From the NCBI GenBank assembly GCA_965370265.1, contig CBDUSL010000012.1, positions 1 through 16,249 of the forward strand: a DNA stretch of 16,249 nucleotides. The letters run 5' to 3'. The notes below the pieces were generated by a model that ran no database searches, was not told the origin of the DNA, and saw only the letters and a program-made list of their open reading frames with translations. Shown one piece after another: positions 8,393 through 15,446 of this stretch. Position 1 is the stretch's first letter. Each line of letters begins with the position of its first letter. Source of the DNA: CBDUSL01 sp965370265. GTDB lineage: Bacteria; Patescibacteriota; Patescibacteriia; JAXHNJ01. The position numbers were made by a program, and so were the translations under genes.

Positions 8393-8413
8393 GCACCGGA
8401 ATTTTCCAGTGCT
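8383..8413 (-). terminator. Terminator of the small zinc-finger-like gene
   Basis: Read on the minus strand, AGCACTGGAA/TTCCGGTGCT (one mismatch) forms a hairpin between 8413 and 8392, followed by TATTTTTTT. The T-run overlaps the last codons of uvrA. In the plus direction no T-run follows immediately, so it mainly stops the minus-strand gene. Confidence 0.75.
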
Positions 8414-8461
8414 CGTCAAGAAGTCATTTCCCGATGTTTTTTTATGAAGAACGTGATTTTT

Positions 8462-8653
8462 TTATCGGTCGTGCCAAGCTATGTCTTCTTTGGCCTTTTT
8501 GATTGCCTGCTGGCAAATAGCGCATTCCTCAATATGAGTAATATCTTCTTTTGAGAATGAATTTTTTCTTTCGAAAAAATTCTTTGCTTGATTCGGCATT
8601 AGGCAGTTGCCGTTAAGCCTTGATTCTTTTTCAACAGCAGCTGATTGAATCAT
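8462..8653 (-). CDS. Small HxxxCxxC (zinc-finger-like) protein
   Basis: 63 residues when started at ATG 8653, which is preceded by AAAGGAG at ideal spacing. A longer frame reaches 8755, but that would overlap the divergent gene at 8732 and pass upstream of the predicted promoter, so I reject it. The C-terminal part contains H40-IEE-C44-AI-C47 (H-x3-C-x2-C), the signature of zinc-binding anti-sigma domains (ZAS/zf-HC2); C17 may be a fourth ligand. There is no membrane segment and no sigma-factor gene next to it, so the anti-sigma role is only a possibility. It has its own promoter and terminator. The protein is otherwise unrecognised. Confidence 0.65.
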   Translation of the reverse strand: MIQSAAVEKESRLNGNCLMPNQAKNFFERKNSFSKEDITHIEECAICQQAIKKAKEDIAWHDR

Positions 8654-8663
8654 TTTTTCTCCT

Positions 8664-8692
8664 TTGCTAAAAAGATAAGAGATAAGTATAAT
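8664..8692 (+). promoter_or_regulatory. Promoter of the nucleotidyltransferase-like gene
   Basis: TTGCTA (8664-8669), a 17-nt spacer and a perfect TATAAT (8687-8692). The predicted start is near 8699, about 33 nt before the ATG at 8732. The -10 shares its central bases with the opposite-strand -10 at 8685-8690. Confidence 0.65.
8685..8690 (-). promoter_or_regulatory. -10 element for the small zinc-finger-like gene
   Basis: The minus strand reads TATACT at 8690-8685, placing the start near 8678 and a leader of about 25 nt containing the AAAGGAG site. No good -35 was found. It is embedded in the plus-strand TATAAT. Confidence 0.5.
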
Positions 8693-8731
8693 GAAGAATG
8701 GACGTAAGGTGCGTAAACTTAGACATATCAT

Positions 8732-9709
8732 ATGACAGTTATAAAATTTAGTCAACTGGAAAAAGCAATCATAAAAACAATCTGTTACTATGATATTTTT
8801 GATTTTCCATTAACCAGTGAAGAAATTTGGCACTGGCTTTATACAGATGAAAGAAACGACTTCGAAAAAGATCTTAATTCAGTTATTGACGCCCTGGAAA
8901 TGAATGATAATTTAAAAGAAGTGATTAATAACGACGAAGGGTATTACTTTTTAAAAGGAAGAAGAGAAATTGTTGAAACAAGAAGAGAAAGAAGAGAGAT
9001 TGCCAAAAAAAAATTAAGTATTGCTAAATACGTCGCCTCATATTTAAGACTGGCTCCTTTTCTGAAATATGTTGCAGTTTGCAATAACCTCGCTTTTAAC
9101 AATGCCAAGAAAGAAAGCGACATTGATTTGTTAATAGTGGCTGAAGCTAATCATCTTTGGCAATGCCGTCCCTTTGTTACGACCTTGGTTCATCTTCTTG
9201 GTAGAAGGAGATATAAAGATAAAATAAAAGACAGAATCTGCCTTAGTTTTTTTGTCAGCACCGATTCTCTTGATTTTCGGCCTCTTCTTCTGTCGGAAGA
9301 AGATCCATACTTTACTTTTTGGGTCAGCCAACTTGTTCCCCTTTATGATGAAGAAAATTTTCATCAAAAGATTCAAAAAGCTAATGACTGGGTAATTAAA
9401 AAAATACCCAATAGTTTTGAAGAAGAACGGTTTCCTCTGGTAAAAAAGAATTCCTATGTTTCATCCGTGCAAAATTTGTTTGCTCTTCTTTTTTTGAATC
9501 CCAGGTTTGGCAGAAATCTTTGCCAGAGCCTCAAGGATAGTCAGTTTAGAAAAATGCAAATGAATAAAAATAGTGTTATGCATGAAGATAACACTAAAGT
9601 AGTTATTTCTGACAATATCTTAAAATTTCATGAAACGGATAAAAGGAAAATATATCGGGAAAAGTTCTATAATAAGGTAAAAGAGGTTTTGGGAGATAGT
9701 TGTGGATAA
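8732..9709 (+). CDS. Nucleotidyltransferase-like protein with N-terminal winged-helix-like region
   Basis: 325 residues. Residues about 8-75 look like a winged helix-turn-helix (EKAIIKTICYYDIFDFPLTSEEI), followed by a Lys/Arg-rich helix (80-95). The stretch YVAVCNNLAFNNAKKESDIDLLIVAE matches the strand-turn-DxD core of the polymerase-beta nucleotidyltransferase fold, with D130 and D132 as likely metal ligands. The usual G-S of the glycine turn is replaced by N118-N119, so the catalytic state is uncertain. The C-terminal 180 residues, with HLWQCRPFVTTL after the core, are unfamiliar. Similar uncharacterised proteins are, in my recollection, frequent in CPR genomes. ATG 8732 has no ribosome site at normal distance. 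The gene is monocistronic and its stop abuts the groES promoter. Confidence 0.6.
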   Translation: MTVIKFSQLEKAIIKTICYYDIFDFPLTSEEIWHWLYTDERNDFEKDLNSVIDALEMNDNLKEVINNDEGYYFLKGRREIVETRRERREIAKKKLSIAKYVASYLRLAPFLKYVAVCNNLAFNNAKKESDIDLLIVAEANHLWQCRPFVTTLVHLLGRRRYKDKIKDRICLSFFVSTDSLDFRPLLLSEEDPYFTFWVSQLVPLYDEENFHQKIQKANDWVIKKIPNSFEEERFPLVKKNSYVSSVQNLFALLFLNPRFGRNLCQSLKDSQFRKMQMNKNSVMHEDNTKVVISDNILKFHETDKRKIYREKFYNKVKEVLGDSCG

Positions 9710-9719
9710 CTCTTATTTC

Positions 9720-9748
9720 TTGACACATCGGCAGTAATCGCCTAAAAT
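9720..9748 (+). promoter_or_regulatory. Upstream promoter (P1) of groES-groEL
   Basis: TTGACA (9720-9725), a 17-nt spacer and TAAAAT (9743-9748), near consensus. The start near 9755 is about 12 nt upstream of CIRCE, so HrcA bound at CIRCE would block early transcription. Confidence 0.75.
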
Positions 9749-9766
9749 TACATAACAAATAAATAA

Positions 9767-9793
9767 TTAGCACTCTTGACGTATGAGTGCTAA
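9767..9793 (+). promoter_or_regulatory. CIRCE operator (HrcA-binding site)
   Basis: A perfect match to the known CIRCE consensus: TTAGCACTC (9767-9775), 9-nt spacer, GAGTGCTAA (9785-9793). HrcA binds this inverted repeat and represses chaperonin operons until heat shock titrates GroEL. hrcA is not in the window but must exist if the site works. Confidence 0.98.
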
Positions 9794-9804
9794 TTAGATA
9801 CTAT
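9776..9804 (+). promoter_or_regulatory. Possible second promoter (P2) overlapping CIRCE
   Basis: TTGACG (9776-9781) lies in the CIRCE spacer, and TACTAT (9799-9804) follows after 17 nt. Transcription would start near 9811, about 30 nt before groES. Weaker than P1; either or both may be used. Confidence 0.45.
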
Positions 9805-9839
9805 TAAATACTGTCGATAATTAAATAAGGAAAAATAAC

Positions 9840-10130
9840 ATGAATTTAAAACCATTAGGCGACAAAGTTATTGTTAAATCTCTTCCCGATGAAGAGGTGA
9901 CCAAAGCCGGTATTGTTTTGCCTGATACCGCCGAAAAAGAAAAGCCGGAAAAAGGCGAAGTAGTGGCAGTTGGTCCGGGTAAAATTTTAGATAACGGACG
10001 ACACGCTCCTATGTCGATTAAATCAGGTGATAGAATTCTTTTCAAGAAATACAGTCCGGACGAAGTAAAAGTTGATGGAGAAGAACTTTTGGTTGTTTCA
10101 GAAGAAGATATTATTGCGATTATTGAATAA
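9840..10130 (+). CDS. groES: Co-chaperonin GroES
   Basis: 96 residues, the standard length. GroES is the heptameric lid that closes the GroEL folding chamber in the cytoplasm. The opening MNLKPLGDKVIVK, the mobile loop around TKAGIVLPDTAEKEKP, the GEVVAVGPGK strand and the GDRILFKKYSPDEVKVDGEELLVV roof region are all conserved. Its ATG follows AAGGA at 8-nt spacing. It is first in a CIRCE-controlled groES-groEL unit. The 165-nt gap to groEL is unusually long because a palindromic element occupies it. Confidence 0.98.
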   Translation: MNLKPLGDKVIVKSLPDEEVTKAGIVLPDTAEKEKPEKGEVVAVGPGKILDNGRHAPMSIKSGDRILFKKYSPDEVKVDGEELLVVSEEDIIAIIE

Positions 10131-10136
10131 GAATTA

Positions 10137-10244
10137 CTTCTTAGCGACTTTCCTGCCCGCTCGTGCCTCGCAGAGGCAGGCGGGAGTCGTGAACGCCACT
10201 TCAGCCAAAGGCTGATCCGCTCTGGGCGGAAAAGTGGCTAGAAG
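10137..10244 (+). repeat. Compound palindromic element between groES and groEL
   Basis: A GC-rich island flanked by imperfect inverted ends (10137-10153 against 10228-10244, CTTCT(T)AGCnACTTT(T)CC). It holds two large hairpins. The first is CGACT (10145-10149)/AGTCG (10185-10189) with nested CCCGC/GCGGG and the module TGCCTC-GCA-GAGGCA (10164-10178). The second is GCCACTT (10195-10201)/AAGTGGC (10232-10238), enclosing TCAGCC-AAA-GGCTGA (10201-10215) and TCCGCT-CTG-GGCGGA (10216-10230). The last two modules form a 30-nt doublet built like the one in uvrA. No T-run follows, so it is not a classical terminator; it could modulate groEL relative to groES. Confidence 0.85.
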
Positions 10245-10295
10245 GGATTATAATTTATTAACTATTTAACTAATCAACTAAATTAATTTAATTTT

Positions 10296-11933
10296 ATGGC
10301 TAAAGAAATTTTATATGAAGAAAAGGCTCGGGCCGCTCTAAAAAAAGGAGTCGACCAGTTGACTGATTCTGTGCGTGTTACGCTCGGTCCCAAGGGACGA
10401 AACGTTATTTTGGACAAAGGTTTTGGCCCTCCCACTATTACCAATGACGGAGTGACCATTGCCAAAGAAATTGAGCTTGAAGACAAGTTTGAAAATATGG
10501 GAGCTGAACTTATTAAAGAAGTAGCTTCCAAGACCAATGATGTGGCCGGTGACGGCACAACTACCGCTACTATTCTGGCCCAGAGTATTATTCAGGAAGG
10601 TCTTAAAAATGTAGCCGCTGGAGCCAATCCCATGATTATCAAAAGAGGAATTGAAAAAGGAGTTAAGGCAATTGTTGAAAAACTGAAAGAGATTTCCAAA
10701 CCGGTAAAAACAAACGAAGAAATTGCCCAGGTCGCATCTATTTCGGCTAATGATAAAGAAATTGGCGAAGTAATTGCCAAGGCTTATGAAAAAGTAAAAA
10801 AGGACGGAGTAATTACGGTTGAAGAATCACAATCCTTTGGCTTGGAATTGGAAGTAGTGGAAGGGATGCAGTTTGATAAAGGGTATGTTTCACCTTATAT
10901 GATTACAGATACAGAACACATGAAAGCCGAGTTCGAAGATTCATATATCCTTATTACTGATAAAAAGATTTCTTCTTTGCAGGAAATTCTGCCGCTTCTA
11001 GAAAAGTTGGCTCAGTCAGGGAAAAAGGAATTAGTTATTCTGGCTGACGAAATTGAAGGCGAAGCCCTGGCTACCTTTGTGGTTAATAAACTTCGGGGCA
11101 CTTTTAATGTCTTGGGAGTAAAGGCACCTGGTTTTGGCGATCGCAAAAAAGAAATGCTGTCAGATATTGCCGTTCTTACCGGAGCGAAATTAATTACCGA
11201 AGAAGTTGGCCTTAAACTGGAAAATGTGGAAATTAATGATCTTGGCCAGGCTCACAAGATTATTTCTACCAAGGAATATACGACTATTGTTGAGGGCAAA
11301 GGTAATGAGCAGGCAATTAAAGATCGAATTAACCAGATTAGATCGGAATTAAAAGATACCGAATCTGACTTTGATAAAGAAAAACTAGAAGAAAGATTAG
11401 CCAAGCTGGCTGGCGGGGTAGCCGTGATTAAAGTCGGAGCAGCGACAGAAACAGAAATGAAAGAAAAAAAACATAGAGTAGAAGACGCCAAGGAAGCAAC
11501 AAAAGCGGCTATGGAAGAAGGGATTGTGCCAGGCGGTGGAGTGGCTTTAATTCGTACTCAAGAATCCTTGGATAAAGTAGAAACAGAAGAAGCCGAGGAA
11601 AAGGTAGGTCTGGAAATATTGAAAAAAGCAATTGAAGAGCCCCTCAAGCAAATTGCCAGAAATGCCGGTAAAGAACCAGCCGTTATTCTTGATGAGGTTA
11701 AAAAACATAAAGACAGTCATGGCTATAACGCGGCCAAAGATAATTTTGAAGATTTAGTCCAAGCTGGAATTGTTGATCCGACAAAAGTGACTCGCTCCGC
11801 TCTTCAGAATGCGGCCTCTGTTTCTGCTATGCTTTTAACGACTGAAACTGCTGTTACCGATAAGCCAAAAGAAAAGGAAGATATGCCCCCGATGCCTGGA
11901 GGAATGCCCGGCGGTATGCCCATGGGGATGTAG
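10296..11933 (+). CDS. groEL: Chaperonin GroEL (Hsp60)
   Basis: 545 residues, full length. ATP-driven tetradecameric folding chamber in the cytoplasm. Conserved features in order: VTLGPKGRNVILDKGFGPPTITNDGVTIAKEIEL at the N-terminus, the ATP-binding GDGTTTAT (85-92), the apical domain with PYMITD and APGFGDRKKEML, the VEEGIVPGGG-type segment (here MEEGIVPGGGVAL), and the flexible Met/Gly-rich tail (PGGMPGGMPMGM). ATG 10296 lacks a ribosome site. A TATAAT at 10249-10254 lies upstream without a -35, so either a weak internal promoter or readthrough from groES supplies it. A strong terminator follows. Confidence 0.99.
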   Translation: MAKEILYEEKARAALKKGVDQLTDSVRVTLGPKGRNVILDKGFGPPTITNDGVTIAKEIELEDKFENMGAELIKEVASKTNDVAGDGTTTATILAQSIIQEGLKNVAAGANPMIIKRGIEKGVKAIVEKLKEISKPVKTNEEIAQVASISANDKEIGEVIAKAYEKVKKDGVITVEESQSFGLELEVVEGMQFDKGYVSPYMITDTEHMKAEFEDSYILITDKKISSLQEILPLLEKLAQSGKKELVILADEIEGEALATFVVNKLRGTFNVLGVKAPGFGDRKKEMLSDIAVLTGAKLITEEVGLKLENVEINDLGQAHKIISTKEYTTIVEGKGNEQAIKDRINQIRSELKDTESDFDKEKLEERLAKLAGGVAVIKVGAATETEMKEKKHRVEDAKEATKAAMEEGIVPGGGVALIRTQESLDKVETEEAEEKVGLEILKKAIEEPLKQIARNAGKEPAVILDEVKKHKDSHGYNAAKDNFEDLVQAGIVDPTKVTRSALQNAASVSAMLLTTETAVTDKPKEKEDMPPMPGGMPGGMPMGM

Positions 11934-11966
11934 TTAGTTGTCGTAAAAATATAATAACCAATATAT

Positions 11967-11998
11967 GGATGGTAGACTGATTAGTCTACCATCCTTTT
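11967..11998 (+). terminator. Rho-independent terminator of groES-groEL
   Basis: A perfect 12-bp stem, GGATGGTAGACT (11967-11978) with AGTCTACCATCC (11983-11994), loop GATT, then TTTT. It lies 33 nt past the groEL stop. Confidence 0.92.
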
Positions 11999-12010
11999 GC
12001 AAGAGGTGGT

Positions 12011-12039
12011 TTGTCAGTCTTGGTTAATTTTAGTATAAT
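12011..12039 (+). promoter_or_regulatory. Promoter of the small membrane-protein pair
   Basis: TTGTCA (12011-12016), a 17-nt spacer and a perfect TATAAT (12034-12039). The start codon at 12047 is 8 nt after the -10, so the transcript would begin at or next to the ATG (leaderless). Confidence 0.85.
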
Positions 12040-12046
12040 ATAAGGC

Positions 12047-12577
12047 ATGGAAGAGCAGCATCCCTCCTCCGCTCCAGACTCAGCTGAAGCTATGTCTGGC
12101 AAGAAAGCTACGGAGGATAAAGATAATGAAGAAAAAAGAATTTCTAGTGATTTAGCTGGTCAAACATTTGCCTACTATTTCCGACTTTTCCGCTGGCCTG
12201 TTTTGGGAGTTTTGATTGCTGAAATAGTTTTGATCATTTTAGATCAAGGAATGGTTTATCTCTGGTTTATTAATCTTCTTCTTTTTGTCGGCCTTACTCT
12301 TTGGATTAAAAAAGTATACAAAGGTAATTTTATTCAATCTTTGGTCTTAAACGGGTTGGCCGGATTGACATTAGGCTTTCTGATCGCTTTATTCAAGCTT
12401 GTCTGGCATCACAAGGTTTATCTTTTCTTTAATCTTATCACGGAAACAGTCAACACTTTGCTTTTTAGCCTTCTTATTTCAGCCGCTACTTATATAGTTA
12501 TAACCAAGGAATATAAAGATCACGGCCTTTTGCCTTTTAAATTTAAAAATAAAGATAAAAAAGATAAAACATCATAA
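12047..12577 (+). CDS. Four-helix membrane protein of unknown function
   Basis: 176 residues. An acidic/polar N-terminal tail of about 40 residues (rich in S, E, D, K) precedes four hydrophobic helices at roughly 49-67, 69-87, 96-118 and 124-150; the C-terminus is strongly basic (FKFKNKDKKDK). I do not recognise a family. The layout suggests an inner-membrane protein with both ends in the cytoplasm. The ATG coincides with the predicted transcript start. The next gene begins 17 nt after the stop, so both are one operon. The second gene is a DUF4870/Tic20-like membrane protein, so the pair may act together in the envelope; that is inference. Confidence 0.75.
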   Translation: MEEQHPSSAPDSAEAMSGKKATEDKDNEEKRISSDLAGQTFAYYFRLFRWPVLGVLIAEIVLIILDQGMVYLWFINLLLFVGLTLWIKKVYKGNFIQSLVLNGLAGLTLGFLIALFKLVWHHKVYLFFNLITETVNTLLFSLLISAATYIVITKEYKDHGLLPFKFKNKDKKDKTS

Positions 12578-12594
12578 GAAAGGAGGTGAAATAA

Positions 12595-12900
12595 ATGGAA
12601 GAGAAATCAAGTCTCGGGGAAAGTCAGGAAAATAAACTTCTTGCCGCTATTTCTTATTTATGGCTTTTGAGCATTATTATTCTTTTGGTAAAAAAAGACT
12701 CCAAGTTTGTCCAGTTTCACGCTAAGCAAGGATTTATTATTTTCATAGCCTCGATTATTTTTTGGTTCATCCCTGTTCTTGGCTGGTTTTTGAATTTGGT
12801 TATAATCGTAGCGGTAGTAGTCGGTTTTATCAAAGCTCTTTCCGGCGATTATTGGCGCATTCCGGTCGTTCATGGAATTTCCCAAAAAATTAATTTCTAA
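12595..12900 (+). CDS. DUF4870/Tic20-like small membrane protein
   Basis: 101 residues with a short polar N-terminus (ESQENKLLAAISYL) and three hydrophobic stretches at about 15-32, 46-62 and 62-84. The motif KDSKFVQFHAKQGFIIF between the first two helices is the hallmark of the DUF4870/Tic20-like family (typically FVRFHAxQ). The family has no settled bacterial function; roles in membrane organisation or transport have been proposed. The ribosome site AAAGGAGGTGA (12579-12589) is a near-perfect complement to the 16S tail, in contrast to the leaderless gene before it, so the second cistron is probably translated more strongly. Confidence 0.85.
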   Translation: MEEKSSLGESQENKLLAAISYLWLLSIIILLVKKDSKFVQFHAKQGFIIFIASIIFWFIPVLGWFLNLVIIVAVVVGFIKALSGDYWRIPVVHGISQKINF

Positions 12901-12940
12901 AAATTGTATATAACTTGGTACTCTTCTTGAACGTCTTTCT

Positions 12941-12969
12941 TTTAGAGGGGTACTTATAATGTATATAAT
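12941..12969 (+). promoter_or_regulatory. Probable promoter of ppsA
   Basis: TTTAGA (12941-12946), 17 nt, TATAAT (12964-12969); the start would be near 12976, about 10 nt before the ATG. A second perfect TATAAT at 12955-12960 lacks a well-placed -35. A stem GTACTCTTC (12917-12925)/GAGGGGTAC (12944-12952, two G-U pairs) overlaps the -35; its role is unknown. Confidence 0.55.
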
Positions 12970-12986
12970 TTTTAAGATAATTTTTT

Positions 12987-15446
12987 ATGGTAAAGAAAAA
13001 AAATAAAACAAAAAGAACAAAAAAACTAATTCTTTGGTTTAATCAGCTGCGTAATAATGATGTACCTCTGGTTGGGGGCAAAAATGCTTCTTTAGGGGAG
13101 ATGTATGCCACTCTGACTAAAAAAGGGATTAATGTGCCTAATGGATTCGCGGTTACGGCGGAAGCGTACCGTTTTTTATTAAAAGAAGGTGGAATCAGAA
13201 AAGAAATTAGAAATATTTTGTCTGATTTAGATACACATAATATCAAAAATCTTATGGAACGGGGACGGCTTGTGCGCCAGCTTATTTTAAATGTGGATTT
13301 TCCTAAAAAACTGAACGATCAGATAATAGAAGCTTATGAAAAGATGGAAGAAGAATATGGCAAGGATGTTGATGTGGCGGTTCGAAGTTCGGCTACCGCA
13401 GAAGATTTACCGGATGCCTCTTTTGCCGGCCAACAGGACACTTATTTAAATATTAGGGGTAAAGAGGAACTTATAAAATCCTGTCATCGGTGCTTTGCCT
13501 CTCTTTTTACCAACCGGGCCATCTCTTACCGTGAGGACAAGGGCTTTGACCATTTTAAAATAGCCCTTTCTATTGGTGTCCAAAAAATGGTCCGCTCTGA
13601 CAAAGCTTCTTCTGGAGTAATGTTTACAATAGATACAGAAAGCGGCTTTCAGAATGTAGCTCTTGTCACCGGGGCTTGGGGTCTGGGGGAAAATATTGTC
13701 CAGGGCAATGTAAATCCGGACGAATGGTATGTTTTTAAACCGACCTTGGTTCAGGGTTATAACTCAATAATTTCCCGAAGCAGAGGAACAAAAGCTTTAA
13801 AAATGATTTACTCTTCCAACAAGCGGAAGCCAACTTTGAATATTAATGTAGAAGACCGAATGCGAAGAAAGTATGTTTTGACTGACAAGGAAATTTTAAC
13901 TTTAGCCAAATGGGGAGTAGAGATTGAAAAACATTATCAGAAACCGATGGATATTGAATGGGCTAAGGATGGTCTGACCAAAAAACTATACATTGTTCAA
14001 GCCAGGCCGGAAACAGTTCAGTCTCAAAAAAATGCCTATGTATTGGAAGAATATGTTATTGAAAGCAAAGGGAAGAAATTGGTTATTGGCTCACCGGTTG
14101 GCACCAAAATAGCAGCCGGCTTGGTTAATATAATTAAAGACACCAAACATATCACCAAATTTAAAAAGGGACAGGTTTTAGTGACTGATATGACTGACCC
14201 GGACTGGGAGCCGATTATGAAAATTGCTTCCGCCATTGTTACCAATAAAGGCGGCCGGACTTGCCACGCGGCTATTGTTTCCCGGGAGTTGGGCATTCCC
14301 TGTATTGTCGGCAGTGAAGTAGCCACCAAGAAATTAAAAACCGGCAAGCTTGTTACTGTTTCCTGTGCAGAAGGGGAAAAAGGCTTTGTTTATGAAGGCA
14401 AGGCTAAGTTTAGGGTCAAAAAAACAAACTTAAAAAATCTCAAAAGGCCAAAGACCAAGATAATGATGAATATCGGCAGTCCGGATATGGCTTTTTCTTC
14501 CAGCTTTATTCCTAATGACGGAGTAGGCTTGGCCCGGGAAGAATTTATTATTAATGACTTTATTCAAATTCACCCTCTTGCTTTGATTAACTATGCTAAG
14601 CTTAAGGATAAAAAAGCCAAGAAAAAAATTGCTGAGATTACGCGAGATTACCGGAATAAAGAGCAATTTTTTATTGATAAACTGGCGACCGGGATTGCTA
14701 TGCTGGGGGCGGCTTTTTATCCGAAAGATGTAATTGTCCGGCTTTCAGACTTTAAAACCAATGAGTACGCCAATTTAATCGGGGGAAGTGAATTTGAGCC
14801 TGAGGAATCAAATCCAATGATTGGCTGGCGCGGGGCTTCCAGATATTACGATAAAAAATATATAAAAGCTTTTGGGCTGGAAATTAAAGCTCTTAAAAAA
14901 GTGAGAGAAGAAATGGGGTTAGTCAATGTTAAGGTAATGGTTCCTTTCTGTCGGACTGTCGATGAAGGAAAAAAAGTTCTTGAAGTAATGAAGAAATATG
15001 GCCTTGAACAGGGCAAAAACGGACTGGAAGTATATGTTATGTGTGAGATACCGGCCAACGTTATTCTGGCTGAGCAATTTGCCGAGATATTTGACGGGTT
15101 TTCCATTGGTTCAAATGACTTAACTCAGCTTACCCTTGGTCTTGATCGCGACTCATCATTAGTCGCTCATATATATGATGAAAGAAATCAGGCGGTGCTG
15201 GATTTAGTTTCTCAGGTTATAAAAGTGGCTAAAGCCAAGGGTAAGAAAATCGGCATCTGTGGCCAGGCTCCCTCTGATTATCCTGAATTCGCCCGATTTA
15301 TCGTGAAAGAAGGAATTGATTCAATGTCTCTTAATCCGGATACGGTTATAAAAACCACTTTAGATATATTGAAAACAGAAACCCGCCTTCGTAAAACTTC
15401 GGCGGGTAAAACGCCAAAACGAGCTCGAAAATCCCGCCGTCGCTAA
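12987..15446 (+). CDS. ppsA: Phosphoenolpyruvate synthase (pyruvate, water dikinase)
   Basis: 819 residues. Converts pyruvate, ATP and water to PEP, AMP and phosphate, the entry to gluconeogenesis. Three domains are seen: N-terminal ATP-grasp (PLVGGKNASLGEM at 27-39, AVRSSATAEDLPDASFAGQQDTYLN, MDIEWAKDG...IVQARPETVQSQ); the swivelling phosphohistidine domain with GGRTCHAAIVSRELGIPCIVG, catalytic H427; and the PEP/pyruvate TIM barrel with MCEIPANV, GFSIGSNDLTQLTLGLDRDS and GICGQAPSD, catalytic C758. GICGQAPSD and overall length favour PpsA over pyruvate,phosphate dikinase. The conserved fold ends near TLDILKTE; the last 21 residues are Arg/Lys-rich and are encoded by two palindromes. A basic N-terminus (KKKNKTKRTKK) is also unusual. 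No ribosome site precedes ATG 12987. Confidence 0.96.
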   Translation: MVKKKNKTKRTKKLILWFNQLRNNDVPLVGGKNASLGEMYATLTKKGINVPNGFAVTAEAYRFLLKEGGIRKEIRNILSDLDTHNIKNLMERGRLVRQLILNVDFPKKLNDQIIEAYEKMEEEYGKDVDVAVRSSATAEDLPDASFAGQQDTYLNIRGKEELIKSCHRCFASLFTNRAISYREDKGFDHFKIALSIGVQKMVRSDKASSGVMFTIDTESGFQNVALVTGAWGLGENIVQGNVNPDEWYVFKPTLVQGYNSIISRSRGTKALKMIYSSNKRKPTLNINVEDRMRRKYVLTDKEILTLAKWGVEIEKHYQKPMDIEWAKDGLTKKLYIVQARPETVQSQKNAYVLEEYVIESKGKKLVIGSPVGTKIAAGLVNIIKDTKHITKFKKGQVLVTDMTDPDWEPIMKIASAIVTNKGGRTCHAAIVSRELGIPCIVGSEVATKKLKTGKLVTVSCAEGEKGFVYEGKAKFRVKKTNLKNLKRPKTKIMMNIGSPDMAFSSSFIPNDGVGLAREEFIINDFIQIHPLALINYAKLKDKKAKKKIAEITRDYRNKEQFFIDKLATGIAMLGAAFYPKDVIVRLSDFKTNEYANLIGGSEFEPEESNPMIGWRGASRYYDKKYIKAFGLEIKALKKVREEMGLVNVKVMVPFCRTVDEGKKVLEVMKKYGLEQGKNGLEVYVMCEIPANVILAEQFAEIFDGFSIGSNDLTQLTLGLDRDSSLVAHIYDERNQAVLDLVSQVIKVAKAKGKKIGICGQAPSDYPEFARFIVKEGIDSMSLNPDTVIKTTLDILKTETRLRKTSAGKTPKRARKSRRR
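15381..15407 (+). repeat. Palindromic element 1 in the ppsA 3' end
   Basis: ACCCGCC (15381-15387) pairs with GGCGGGT (15401-15407). The interior has a symmetric TTC/TTC internal loop and a small inner GT/AC pairing. It lies in frame in ppsA and encodes part of the basic tail. Confidence 0.8.

Noticed and set aside
8654..8755. Longer N-terminus for the small minus-strand protein (97 residues)
   Set aside because: It would overlap the divergent gene start at 8732 and lie upstream of the predicted -10. ATG 8653 has an ideal AAAGGAG site.
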